Assembly: GCA_036924285.1 (NCBI GenBank)
Contig: JAYKYS010000009.1
Span: 10,974,001 to 11,038,000 of the forward strand
Reading direction: 5' to 3'
From: Asterella californica
Taxonomy: Eukaryota > Streptophyta > Marchantiopsida > Marchantiales > Aytoniaceae
Length of the DNA stretch: 64,000 nt
Under the pieces are notes generated by a model. The model ran no database searches and had not been told where the DNA came from. It saw only the letters and a program-made list of their open reading frames with translations. The position numbers were made by a program, and so were the translations under genes. How positions within the stretch are numbered: position 1 is the stretch's first letter; each line of letters starts with the position of its first letter. Of the stretch, positions 48,111 through 60,000 are shown one piece after another.

Positions 48111-48945
48111 TTCGGAGGACATTACAAAGAACAAGACGGAGAGAGAAAGAAGCGCGCGCAAGAGACAGATGGGAAGATTTTGATCGTGGATTACCTTGAT
48201 GCTAAAATTTGAGATGTGAATAAAGTTCTTGGGTCTTGAGAAAGCTTATTTGCACAGGTTGGATGTCTGATTTGATTTGGTGGATGCGAGAGATCAAATT
48301 TGAGTTTTGATCGTTGGCAGCAGGTTCGTGGGATCGCATTGGAGCTGAGATTGAGACCGGAAGCGCGCAGAAGACTGAAGGCGCACCAAAAGCAGCCAAA
48401 AGCTGTACTGAGGTTCTTCCCGTGTTCTTCCCCCATCCCACCGCTTCCCGCCTCTAATTTGATGTTCCCTAAGCTTCCTCGCTCGTTTGCAGGACGTCCA
48501 TCGATCAATTCTCCTATCCTGAAAATTCCTCTGTGAGAATTGGACACGGAAGCGCTGTCCAATTTTTGACAGTCATCTTCCCACTTCTAAGTAGGATCGA
48601 GCTTCCCCATCTCTCATTCTTAAATTCGATCATCTGACTATCAATTTCTCTATCCTACCACACCTTTGTTCTCGAACCCATGGACAAAAGACGCTTCTGA
48701 AGATCTGAACATCTTCGGAAGACGCTTCTGAATGTCTGAACGTCTTCGGAAGACGACTGTGTTCAATTCGTATCGAGATTGGATTGGATTGGTTTTGTGT
48801 TGAGAGAGGCTTGGTACGAATTCTGAGTGACTTGGTGAGTTGATTGTTTTTTCGAGAAGTTGGAAGTTGGGAATCAGGCCTGTGCCTCCAGATCTTCCAA
48901 GCTTCTCAAATCCACATCTTCCTAGAGAGACTAGAAGGTTGCAAG

Positions 48946-49316
48946 GCTGGCAGAATTCATGAGAAGACGTGAGGATCTTTTACGGGTCTCTTCTGTCTGA
49001 CCTATAGTAGCCTATTCCTTTTTCTTCCTGAACTTAGAAGAGAGTTGTGAGAAGTCTTGCTGACAGAATCTGGAGAGAATGATCAAAGGTCATGTCTTTC
49101 CGTCGTGAAGCAAGCTTCTTCTGAGTGTGTATGAGAGATAAGGAGTCGGAAGAACAGAGTATGGATGTTTCGTGTCTATTGTGAGGTTAGATTGCGTGTC
49201 GGAAGACGAAGACATGTGAGATCAGTGATGGGAAGCCTGGTTGCGGGAAGTCTTCCGAGTACGTCAATTAATCAGAAGCTGTCCCATGAGTCTTCCTGGA
49301 GACCACTGTCACCGCA
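48946..49316. repeat. 371-bp direct repeat, first copy
   Basis: This copy runs GAGAAGACGTGAGG, CCTATTCCTT, GAGTGTGTATGAGAGATAA, TTTCGTGTCTATTGTGAGG to GTCAATTAATC and TCTTCCTGGAG, and matches 50640-51010 nearly throughout. The second copy lies 1.7 kb downstream. Confidence 0.88.
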
Positions 49317-50465
49317 AGAGCCTGCTACCATCTTCTGAATTTCTCGTATACTCTTCTTCTCACATATCTTGTATCTTCTGTTAGGAAGTAGGATGAAATG
49401 CAAGGTGGGTTGTCTTCTTGGTAATCCATGCGATGCCTTGCTTAGTTAAGATTGTTTAGATATAACTCGGAAGACGAGAGGTACTTAGAAAGTACTGTTA
49501 GAATCTCGGAAGACGGAATAGCTGTCTTATGGAAGACTAGATTCGTCTTCTGAGAGTGGAAGCTAGACTGTGAGGACTTGGGAAGGACTGAACCTTCGGC
49601 TCACAGCAAGTACGTGTGGCTTAGTGTAACAGAGTCTCGAAGCATGTTGATGCATCCTCGAGGATTGGTGTTACCGGCAGCAGAGTTGGCAGAGACCAAA
49701 CCCTTCATCAAGGAGTTGGGTCTCGACTTCTTCCTGTGGGACTGGAACCTCGCGGACCAGGATCTTCTGGAGAAAGTTCGGGCAGCACTACCTCCTCATC
49801 TCACCCCGTTCTTCTGCTATCTGTACGTGTCCAAGGGGACTTGACAAAAGACCAGTTTGCGAGGTATGGGTCAACAGGACAATGCGAGGTGAAGGAAGCG
49901 ACCCCGAGAGAAGACGACCGAGCAACAATCGCAACTCTCTCTCCCACTTTAGTGCCTCAGACGAGACCGGGCACTCATCAGAAGACGCTTCTGGTGCGAA
50001 AAGATGACTCCAGCGACACGGAAGACGCGTCATCGTCGAGGAAGATGAGGCCTAGGAGTGTGTCTAGGAAGAGCACATCTTTCTCGATCATTCATTCTGG
50101 ATCAGAGTCGGATTCACAAGAGGAGACGCTGAGCACCAGAACTGCGCAGAAGACAGTTTCTACAACTACAGGGAGTCTTCCAAAGACTCTAGAAGTCGAC
50201 GTATGGAGACAAGAGGCATCTTTGCTTCTGGAAGACAAGGAAGACACCTCCAATCGGATTGTGGAGATGAACATGTCTTCCGCGAGAAGAAGATTGGAGG
50301 AATTCAGCGTCTTCTTCCACTCAGAGATCTAGCCAGCCATGGAGTTTGTAGAGAAGTGCGCGATGGCTCAAGAGAAGCCACTACGACCTGGATTCGGTCT
50401 GCGCACCTTGATGCAGCAGGAAGATATCCAGAAGAAGGTGGACACGCTAGAGCCAACAGCTGCAT

Positions 50466-51191
50466 CACGGAGAAGCTTGCAGCGAGGTACAAAGCAGAAG
50501 CGGCTGCTTTTGCCAAGGAGTCAGCACAGTTGAGGAAGAGCAACCAGGAGTTGCAAGCACGTCTACAGCAACGTGACCAGGAGGTTCTGCGGATCAGAGG
50601 TAAGATCACTTCTCTCGCAGAAGAGAAGATGAGAAGACGGCTAGCAGAATGCGCGAGAAGACGTGAGGGTCCTTTATGGATCTCTTCTGTCGGACCCATA
50701 GCAGCCTATTCCTTCTTCTTCCCGAACTTAGAAGAGAGTTGTGAGACATCTTGCTGGTAGAATCTGGAGAGAATGGTCGAGGGTCATGTCTTCTCGTTGT
50801 GCAGCAAGCTTCTTCTGAGCGTGTATGAGAGATAAAGAGTCAGAAGAACAGAGTATGGATGTTTCGTGTCTGTTGTGAGGTTAGATTGCGTGTCGGAAGA
50901 CGAGGACAGGTGAGACCAGTGATGAGAAGCCGGGTTGCGGGAAGTCTTCCAAGTACGTCAATTAATCGGAAGCTGTTCCAGGAGTCTTCCTGGAGCCCAC
51001 TGTCATCACAGGAAGTCAACCTCCGCACCACGGAGAAGCTTACAACGAGGTACAAGACGGAAGGAGCCGCTTCTGCCAAGGAGTCAGCACAGCTGAGCAA
51101 GAGCAACCATGAGTTGCAGGCACGTCTATAGCAGCATGACCAGGAGGTTCTGCGGATCAAAGATAAGATCATCTCTCTCGCAAAAGAGAAG
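50466..51191 (+). repeat. Duplicated coiled-coil coding segment
   Basis: Two copies of a 164-bp segment, at 50466-50629 and 51028-51191, encode similar sequences: TEKLAARYKAEAAAFAKESA / TEKLTTRYKTEGAASAKESA and HELQARL-type coil with QEVLRI. The second copy contains a stop (after QARL). They are separated by the second copy of the 371-bp repeat. Confidence 0.8.
50640..51010. repeat. 371-bp direct repeat, second copy
   Basis: Matches 48946-49316 at nearly every position. It lies between two related coiled-coil coding segments (50466-50629 and 51028-51191), so the reading frame of the coil is broken here. Confidence 0.88.
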
Positions 51192-53600
51192 ACGACATGG
51201 AAGGCACTGCGGGAAGCCGCAGAAGCACAGGCTACAGCAGAGAAGACGCAGCGGGAAGAAGCAAAAGCTCGAGCGAATGGACTCATGACGCAGTCACTGG
51301 AAGTACTTCGCAAGAAGTTCAACTTCACCGCGAGTAGGAAGCTTCACCCTAGCTAGGGAGTGGGATGACGATTCCAGAGCAATGTTAGTGGAGTGCAAGA
51401 ACAGCATGTTCCGCTACCTGGATCGGCAGATTGAGGACCTAAAGACACTTTACGATCTTTCCTCGATCCCACGACTTGTAGCTACATCTTCCCATGCTCT
51501 AGGACCAGCAATTGGGACAGATTTGGAGAAGGAAGAGTTCGACCTCGCTGTCCACTTGGTAGTGACAGCGCTGGAAGCCCAGTAATCGTGGAAGACGCCT
51601 CGGAAGAAAAGGTGTCTTCTGGAAGACAAGAAGTAGAGTTGTCTTCTCTGGTGTTTCGAGTGGAGGAGGTGACTTCCTCGGAACACTGCAAAGTCACCCA
51701 GCTCCCAGTGTCGAACTAGTGTCACAGAAGAGCGAAGAAGCGCAGGTGGACTCAGCTTCTCAGAAGACGCTTCCGTCTTCCGAAGCCGTCCCAGAGCAAG
51801 CCACGAACAGAGAGGAGGAAGCCATCAATCACACCCGAGGTACTCGCAGGGCTTTCCATCTTATCAGAAGCCGAATTAGGAGTTCAGGTAGGAGTAGATC
51901 AGGAGGGAATCACACCCAGCGAATTAGAGTAGGCAGCAAGTTAAGAAGACAGTTGACTTATCTAGTTTTGGTAGGAGTCGAAATTTGCTATCTTAGGAAG
52001 TGACAGTTTCTCTGATAAAATTAGCTAACTGTCCATGTGACAGAGTAGACAACGCATGAGAACCAATGTACCATACCAATGTACCTTCTTCTCAGAGAAT
52101 GGATTTTGGATTTGAGTGCAGAAACTTTGTCTGTGTCTTCTCGGCAGTGGGTTTCCTCAAATTCACACCCAATTGCGCATGAGAAACCTTCTTCTGGAAT
52201 GGAGGTGATTGTTAGAAGCTGTGCAGAGTCGAAGCTTGTCTCATCCAGTGGAGCACTTAGGATCCACGTACGGACGGTCCTATGGATAAACGATCCCAGA
52301 AGACGAAGTAGTCGAAGCAACGACAGAAGAAAAAAGAAGCCTTCTTTTCACAGTAGAAGACGACATCCTCGAGTAGAAGACTGTGTAAGTGTAAGCGAAT
52401 TTGTTGTCTTCCTCTCCAAATTACTACGAGCAGGGATGGCTTGTTAGTCAAGATCCAGACTAGAAGCCTGTCGGAGTCTTAATTTCTCATTTTTATCTTG
52501 TTTTCTCTTGTTTGGATTTTCTTTTCTTCCCCATCTTCTCTCATCTTCCCATCTTCCTATCTTCTTCTAGTGAGCTTCCGAGACATCTGTTGAGCTTCCG
52601 TGAAGATGAGTGTCGTTGTAGTGTTGCAGGAAGACCGTTTTCATAGACAGAAGCCTAGGAAGGCTACATGGGGCTTACACCATGTGATTGATCTAACTCC
52701 TTTGGGAATTGGAAGAGCAATGTGTGATAGACAGTGGTAATTTGACGACTATGAAGCAAGAGCAGTCTTCTGAAGGTGTGAGAAGTAGAGTTGAGTCCTC
52801 AGAAGCCGAGAATTGCTTCGAGAAGACTGTCATGGGAAGATTGGAAGCCGTGACCTCGAAGCAGAAAGCGTCTTCCTGAGCTTTCCAGTACATATTTGTG
52901 TGATATTTTAGGTGGTAATTGTTTGTTTAGGTCCAGGGCATCTCTTGAAGGGTCTGGAAGCTGTGTGGTTTTGTGAGAAGACAGGATTTCTAGATAAAAC
53001 CCGTGTGTTTGAACAGATCTTAAAACTTAGAGCAGCGATACTTGTGCAAATCCTCTGTGGGAACGATATCTTGTATACTAAATGGGCAAAAGGACCAATC
53101 CTGCGACACGACATATAGTGAGCATCATTTTTGGCCGGAGATTTCATCTTAGTAACGATTGTTCTAAGCTTCTTGGATCTGTGTGCCAATAGTTAGTTTC
53201 ATTCTGAACTAACTTGGTTTGTAGTTGAATTGTTGTGGAACTCTATCTTGCTAGAAGACAAAGACCGCAGCGAGAAGCTGATGAGATACATCAAGGGAAG
53301 AAGCCGCTTCTCTGCTTCCAAGAGCTTCTTAGAAGACTCGATCTTGGAAGACTGCAGTGAGTGCAACATGAAGCAGGAGAAGAAGACGTTTCGAATCTGT
53401 GACAGGTTGTTCAGATATCCAGTTTGCCAGATCTAGTATTAGAAGAAGAAGAGGGACATCTCTTCTCAGCACTCTGGTGGATGCCTCCGATAAAAAAGAA
53501 GCAGAAGACGTACGGGTAAAGACCTTGAGTGGGTACATTCGGGTCAAAGCATGATAAAAGGGGCCTAAAGTGTGCCATTCTGTACTTTTTTCCATAGTAC

Positions 53601-54023
53601 TTGTGTTTCTATAAAGTACTAATGCTCTTCTAATGTATCACTATATAGTTTCATTAGTGTTAATGGTCCGATCTATGAATGCTATAGTGATTTCAAATTC
53701 AATGATGCAGATCTTTTTGATCTGAACTACTTATAGTACACAATAACTTGAAGGAATAAAGTCTTGTGCGCAAAACTATAAGCGGGAACAAAGAGGGAAG
53801 AGGGAAGAGGGAAAGGACCTTCTAGAGCTCGTCCGCACGTACCTTGACTTTTTGACCAGAACTTTGGAGGGAAAGAGCTCTTCGGAAGTTCAGGTCTAAG
53901 CATAACGACTTAGTGTGAGAACAAAGCCCGACAAGTTTGACCCTCACTTCACAAATTTGCAGTACTGAGGTGAACAGAGCTCGATAAGTTTGCAGTACTG
54001 AGTGCTTGTCTGATCTTCTCGTG
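53601..54023 (+). promoter_or_regulatory. Upstream region of the RING gene
   Basis: The stretch has TATA-rich sequence near 53640 (ATCACTATATAG) and a duplicated TTTGCAGTACTGAG (53957-53970 and 53989-54002) directly before the start. The transcription start cannot be fixed. Confidence 0.35.
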
Positions 54024-57000
54024 ATGGAAGATACTTTCGAAAACCAAACTCTTGAAGACGACTGGAAGGAAGAGGAATTTTATAAAGACGTGGATTATTT
54101 TGGCACTGTGTGTAAACTTCCATCTCATGGATTGTTACCGACGACTATAGACCAACACCTCGTAGTCACGGATTCACAACTCATAGAATGTTTTGGACCT
54201 GCGCAGGGAAGAAACGGGAGGAACGGGTTCAAAGTCCATCTGAGTACAGGGATCTCTCATACAGACATCACTCAACTATTACAGGTAGTAGATGGACGAG
54301 AGAAAATCGTGAATGATTGCATCGGTCGAAATTGTGCCAAGGGTTTATACGTGGAGAGGATTTTGCGCAAACGAGTGAATTGGGCTGCTTTTGCTGTAGA
54401 TAAACTGAAAAACCAGCTGAAAGTTCAAAAGATCCGCAAGGGACCCAGGCCAACAGGTCCTCCTTGGGTTCGGGATCACCGAGTATACACACCCCCTCTC
54501 GATTTGATCTTTGACGACGATGATTACACGGAGTATGGCAAGTGTGTGCGTGCTTCTTCTCATTACGTTCCGCAGGACTCTTCACAAAATGTTGAAGAGA
54601 CGACTCTGTGTGTAAATCATTTGAGCCGTTTAGAAACTGATTTTTCTCTTCTTCATTCGGTTGGAGCTGGAGCAGACGTCAAGAATGTGTGTGTCGATGT
54701 CTTAGAACTCCAGATTAGTAGTGCTGAAAATCGAAAACGAGAAGGGAAAGATCAGCTTGATAAGTTCAAAGTGCTCTTGGAGTCGCTCATTGCAGAAGAG
54801 AAGGATGGACAGAAGGTAACAGAGGAAGTTCGGCAGAAGATCACAAACGAAGAACGAAAGATATTCCAAGTGAAGACTGAAGTCAATAGACTGCAAGAAG
54901 AAGCGAAACATATATCCATGAGCTTAGAACGCGACGATGGATTTAACGATGACTCCCCTGAAGTAAGTAAACTCTATATCCCAGTCTCAACTTTTAGTTA
55001 CCCATGGTTCTTCCATCGAGATTTCACGATGTACGTATACCTTTGTGTACTGAGAGCTTTGGTTTCCGCGAAGCAAGCTGATGTATGGTATGCTAAAGAA
55101 CCTGGAAAGCACGTTACAGGATAAATCAGTAAAGGTCACTTTTAGCAGTTCTTGTGGATGAGAAATTGATATTTAGATTTGAGATCTGACTCGATTGTTG
55201 GTTATCGATGATTCTCCTAACCAGCATTTTAGCCAGTTGCATTGAGACCTGACTCGATTGTCAGTTATCGATGATTATCCTGTCCAGCATTTTAGCCAGT
55301 TGCATTGATGTGCGCATACCACAGGCCCGAGTGCTTTTCGTCTTCACGGAGCAAGCTGATTGTTGGTATGCGGAAGGAACCTGGAAGGTGATCAATTTTG
55401 GAGTGAAGTTCCTGTTGCATTACTCCTAGATGATCTCTGTACACTCGATAGGACAGCACGTTCCATTAGATTGTAACAAACGCCACCATTAGCAGATCTT
55501 GTGAGTGGGAACCTAAGCCCAGATTCATATTCTAGTGTCAGTTACAGGTCTCTTAGTTGTTCATCGACGGTTCATCCGTTGAAAAACTTTCTAGCGAGAT
55601 TACAGAGTCTTGGGGTTGGTTTATCGATTTTGCATCGTTAAGTGTACAATTGCTTCTTCGTTTCCACGAAGCAACCTGAAGTCAGTATGCGAAAGAAATC
55701 TGGAAGGTGCCTCTTGCAGGAGAAGTAGTTTCTGTTATTGCCCCTGAGTCATCTACCTGTACACTGAACAGAGGAATGCGAATGAAATTGTAGTAAATGC
55801 CACCATTAGCAGAGCATGTGGGCGGCTGGGTTTAAAACACCTATAGCATTGGCCTCATAATGTTTTGAATGTGTGGAGAAAGCATCGTAAGCTCCTCAGG
55901 TAACTTGTGATCTTCGTGAGCAAGGTGTCTCGAATGGACTGCGACATTTAGTGCTGATGACAATAACTTCGTATCTGGTAGTAGGTCGGTAGATTGTAGT
56001 TTACCATTTTTTCTTGCCTTACAATTGTTTGCTCAAGCGTGACTTGACTCTGGGTAGCTCTTGTACTCCGTTGCCATCTACTTGCATAGATTATCTTTTT
56101 ACACCTCCCATGGAGTTTTGACTTTACTTCACCCGGGCAAGGAATGTGATGCTATCGGAGTTGGTAATCGAGGTTTACACTCCTTGATCTTGTCTTAACT
56201 CTGGAGTTGTTTCTGCAAGCGGATTGATGGAGAGTTGAAGGTATCTTTGAACTTTGTTATGCTGTTATAAATTATTGTACTGTAATCCGGGTAAGTTCCA
56301 GTCGATTCTCCTCTTCTTCATCAGGACCTTACGACGTTACTGAAACCTCCACCCCAGATCGAAACCTGAGCTAGAACTGCGCACGGAAGTGACTCAAGAC
56401 AGGAACCGTACAACCCTGACAATCGACCTCTGAAGTAGATCACGTAAATCATGAATGTAACGTAGATTTCGGTTCAAGAACTGGTGCAAATCTGTGTAGC
56501 TTGTTGACAGCTGAAGGATTTATTCCACTGTACTCTCCATACAATCAATAAAATTCGTTAAACGCGGATAAGCCGAGACTGCTTTCAGTAGGCAGCTGAC
56601 AGTTGGTAGCTGATACCTGCGAAGGACTATCGGTATCTAGAAACCTTCCTGACGTTCGTCCTCTTGAGAAAATTACAGACCTCAGTTTGCTGCTTCATCT
56701 TATTCATCCTGGAGTTTTAACGGTATGCTACCTCCTCGAAACTGAAACCCAACCTACTACTGTACCTAGGAGGCAGGTTTACCCGGGGAAACTCTCCTCA
56801 AGGAGAAGAATGGCTTTTGTGCCTCCATCTTTGTCTTATGTCGGGAAAGCGTTCCCATTAGGGCCACTCGAACCTAAATCCGTAACAAAAATTACAGGAA
56901 CTAGACGAGAAGAACTTAGTCTCGAATTTCAGACTGTGTCAGGAGGCGGCAGAATATTTGTAGACGTCCAATTGGAATTTTCCAATGGTTCGGAGGAGAT

Positions 57001-60000
57001 CAGGTCTACGGGCATAGACTGCAAACATCAAATGACTGTAAATTCTATGTACCACCTCTGGAGGTGGTATGTAAAATTTACGTCAAAAACCTGTAAATTT
57101 TTTTCCAGGAGTTAACGGGATCCCTAACGGACAAGGTTTGACTGTCCCTAATACAGGTTTAATGTCTCTTTACAGTCTCAATCATTTCGAGTTCAGACAT
57201 GTACCAGAGAGAAGTCTTGCGCACATTCTAGTTTCGAATATGAAAGATTGTCACATGGAGACTAGAATTTGAATGTTTCCTCATCCTGCTGGTAGTTATG
57301 CAGCAACTTTGGGTATCCTAAGCTAGAATCGTATGACTTCTCATGTTTATAGAACTCCTGTTTGTTTCAGAATGAAAGTAGAAGTTTCACCTCGTTAGCT
57401 ATCGTAATCCTAGTGGCAGTTGCGGAGCTTCTGTTTTCATCAGAATGTACTGGTCAGGTATTTCGGAATTATTCATATGTACATAACTGGGACAGGGAAA
57501 GAGTACTTTTGTAGAACCCATGTGCTGGAGAGATGCATTATTTCAACCCAAGGACTGGTACCGTAGATCAAGACTCATCACGGAACTGTGTTACGCATCT
57601 CTTGGGGCTAGTTCGTACTAGATATTGCGCTCCGGGCGAATAACCTCTTGAACAGTTTTCAACTTGAGTCGTAAACCTTATCAACGGTGCTAACCTGTTG
57701 TGGGTCCCTGGCCGGTAAGTCATGTTGGCTGCTAGTGACTTAGCGGACGAACTAAGGAGAAAGTTCGCCTGCGAAAGGTCATAAGAGCACTCCATCCAGC
57801 TGATGATACGGGAAAAATGGTTATGCATTATTGTCAGAGGTTTCCGTGTCTTCGTGCATCGCACGGTGTCCGAAATGAACTACGAGATGACATTCATCTA
57901 GAGTAGAGTCTGGCACGTAGAGTCTGGCATATTGACAGTTTCCAGTGGGTGGTGATTAGATCCGTGAGGCTAGTAGGTTCTTTAGACTCTTACCAGGTAA
58001 ACAATGTGATTCTGACTGAAAGTTTATATTCGTATATTTTTCTTGTATGCAGTGTTGCACACAGTTAGCGCACATCGACACCCTTAGTTGCTACTCTCTA
58101 TGTACTTCATTAGGCTGTCTGGGTTTTGGGGCGGGGGTTACCTGAAGTGTGTGCGCGTAGTCTGATTCTTTCTACTGTGCTCATGTACCGAGATATACCT
58201 TGTGTAGATGTGTATTTATAGTTGAACTCAACAACATCTGGAAACTCGGGGCTTTGGCTGAGCTTCCATCTTGATCATTTGTTTGGATTTAGTGAACGAG
58301 TATAACGGTCTCCTTGCCTTTTTCCTCTGGGTTCAGTTTTTGCGGGTTACCTCAAGAGTGCGAGACATTGTTCGTGCATCAGACTACTATACTCGCTGCT
58401 CAAATCCAAGTTAGGGTACATCTACGCCTTCTTTGTCACTTATACTGTACTTTACTGACAAAAATGCTGGAGTCATGTGAGGCGAACTTGAGGACTCATA
58501 CACGTGTAAACGAGATCTTCCACCGTCCCTGGTCTCCAAAGACGACCTCAGCTGCCCTGCTTCCTGTTCACCTCTCTGTTGCGATCGATCGTTGGATTTC
58601 CTTTTTCCTTGCTAACTATCATTGCTAGTAGAGTTTACTCGTCTACAACGGATCTCGACCAGCCGCGCGGAGAACTCTGGACGCGTCTGAAGGACTTGTC
58701 AACAAGTCAGTTCAATGGTCGTGGCGGTCTAATGCCCTCAAAACTCGGCTAGGATCTACAGGCGGAAGCTAGAAGCTAGCACGAGGAGGTGGGCGTGACC
58801 GGCGCTCTCATCCTTTCTGAGAGGTCGTGGTGGTCGTGGCGGTCTAATGTGCCCTCAAAACCACAGGAACTGTTGGTGTCAGGACATTGGATATTCTTCT
58901 CGTCCGTTTATTTACACAACCGCATGCCTGTTTCTGAGCTGTTGTAATCCTGAAGCTTTGGTTCTATTTGTTTCCTTACACCCGCTCTTCCTGGCCGTAA
59001 GGACCTTTCTATGGCTGATGCTAGGTTCATTCGGGGAATCGACGTTCGGTGTGCCAAGCAGTTGGATTCAGTTTTTGTGCAGCACGAATAGCAAGGCGGT
59101 TCATTGAAGACTTGAGACGGAGAAGTTGACTCGCTCTTATGGAAAGATGTCTTAACTCGAAGGATCTCTTTGATTGTACTCAGCGTCTCTAACTTTCCTA
59201 ACGATAATGTCTTGCTTTTTGAACATCCATCTTCCGTGACTTTTCTTCCCCTGCGCACTCGTCTGGCTGACTAAGTTGTCCTCTTTCTGCTCGATGATCT
59301 ACGTACTTATTTCCTCGAAATGATCGGGAGATGCACTCAGAATCTATCGAACCAAGAGGATGTATCCTCAACAACCTCAACAAGAAATTTCTGTAAATGT
59401 CACTTGTGGATGGGAACTTTACTGAGAGAGTGGGGTTTTGACTTTTCAGTTTTATCTTGTCTTACAATCGTTTGCTCAAGCGTGACTTGACTCTGGATAG
59501 CTCTTGTATTCCGTTGCAATCTACTTGCATAGATTAAGTTTTAACTGACAATACATTCTCATTCTCTGGTTATCTTTTTGTTGTTCAGGATATGACAGAA
59601 CTGGATAAACTGGAAAGTGAGCAAGAAGAAACGAACCATGAGCTGGTAAGCAGAAAAGAAGAACTCTTGGCTGCAGTCGCAGAGAAAGCTTCACTAGAAA
59701 CCAAAGAGAAAGTTACAGCGGAGGCTTTGAAATTCAACGTTCAACAACAAGAAGAAACAAAGAAGAAAATATTGGAAGAGGAGGAGAATCTTTTAGCATG
59801 CGAGACATTGTTAAGCGCACAAAGGCAAGAGTTATTGGAGTTGAAGAATCATTTTGAGAGTGGGAAGATCACCTTGAGTCCTCGACAGATTCCTACTGCT
59901 GTTGAGTTGACACGTTCAGTTTTCCGATTGTCCACATGTCCAGTTTGTTGTCTTGCTTTTCATTGTTATAATTTTATGCCCACATCATGTGGGCATGTGT

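Larger units (their letters stand above)
48110..53600 (+). other. GAAGAC/GTCTTC-rich region with coiled-coil coding remnants
   Basis: Over more than 4 kb (about 48.7-53.5 kb) the hexamers GAAGAC and GTCTTC recur at many sites on the plus strand, far more often than elsewhere in the window. Plus-strand frames at 49578-49844, 49736-50332, 50203-50760 and 51382-51585 are protein-like: a segment with IKELGLDFFLWDWNLADQDL, Ser/Asp-rich stretches, and a Glu/Lys/Gln coiled coil. None matches a known domain to my eye. Internal duplications and shifts in frame suggest a decayed retroelement gag or a low-complexity host family. No integrase or reverse transcriptase was seen. Confidence 0.45.

Noticed and set aside
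54963..55124. Extension of the RING gene exon 1 to a stop at 55122
   Set aside because: GAA|GTAAGT at 54962/54963 is a strong donor in phase with exon 2, and the extension is not similar to the remaining protein. Kept only as a possible intron-retention form.
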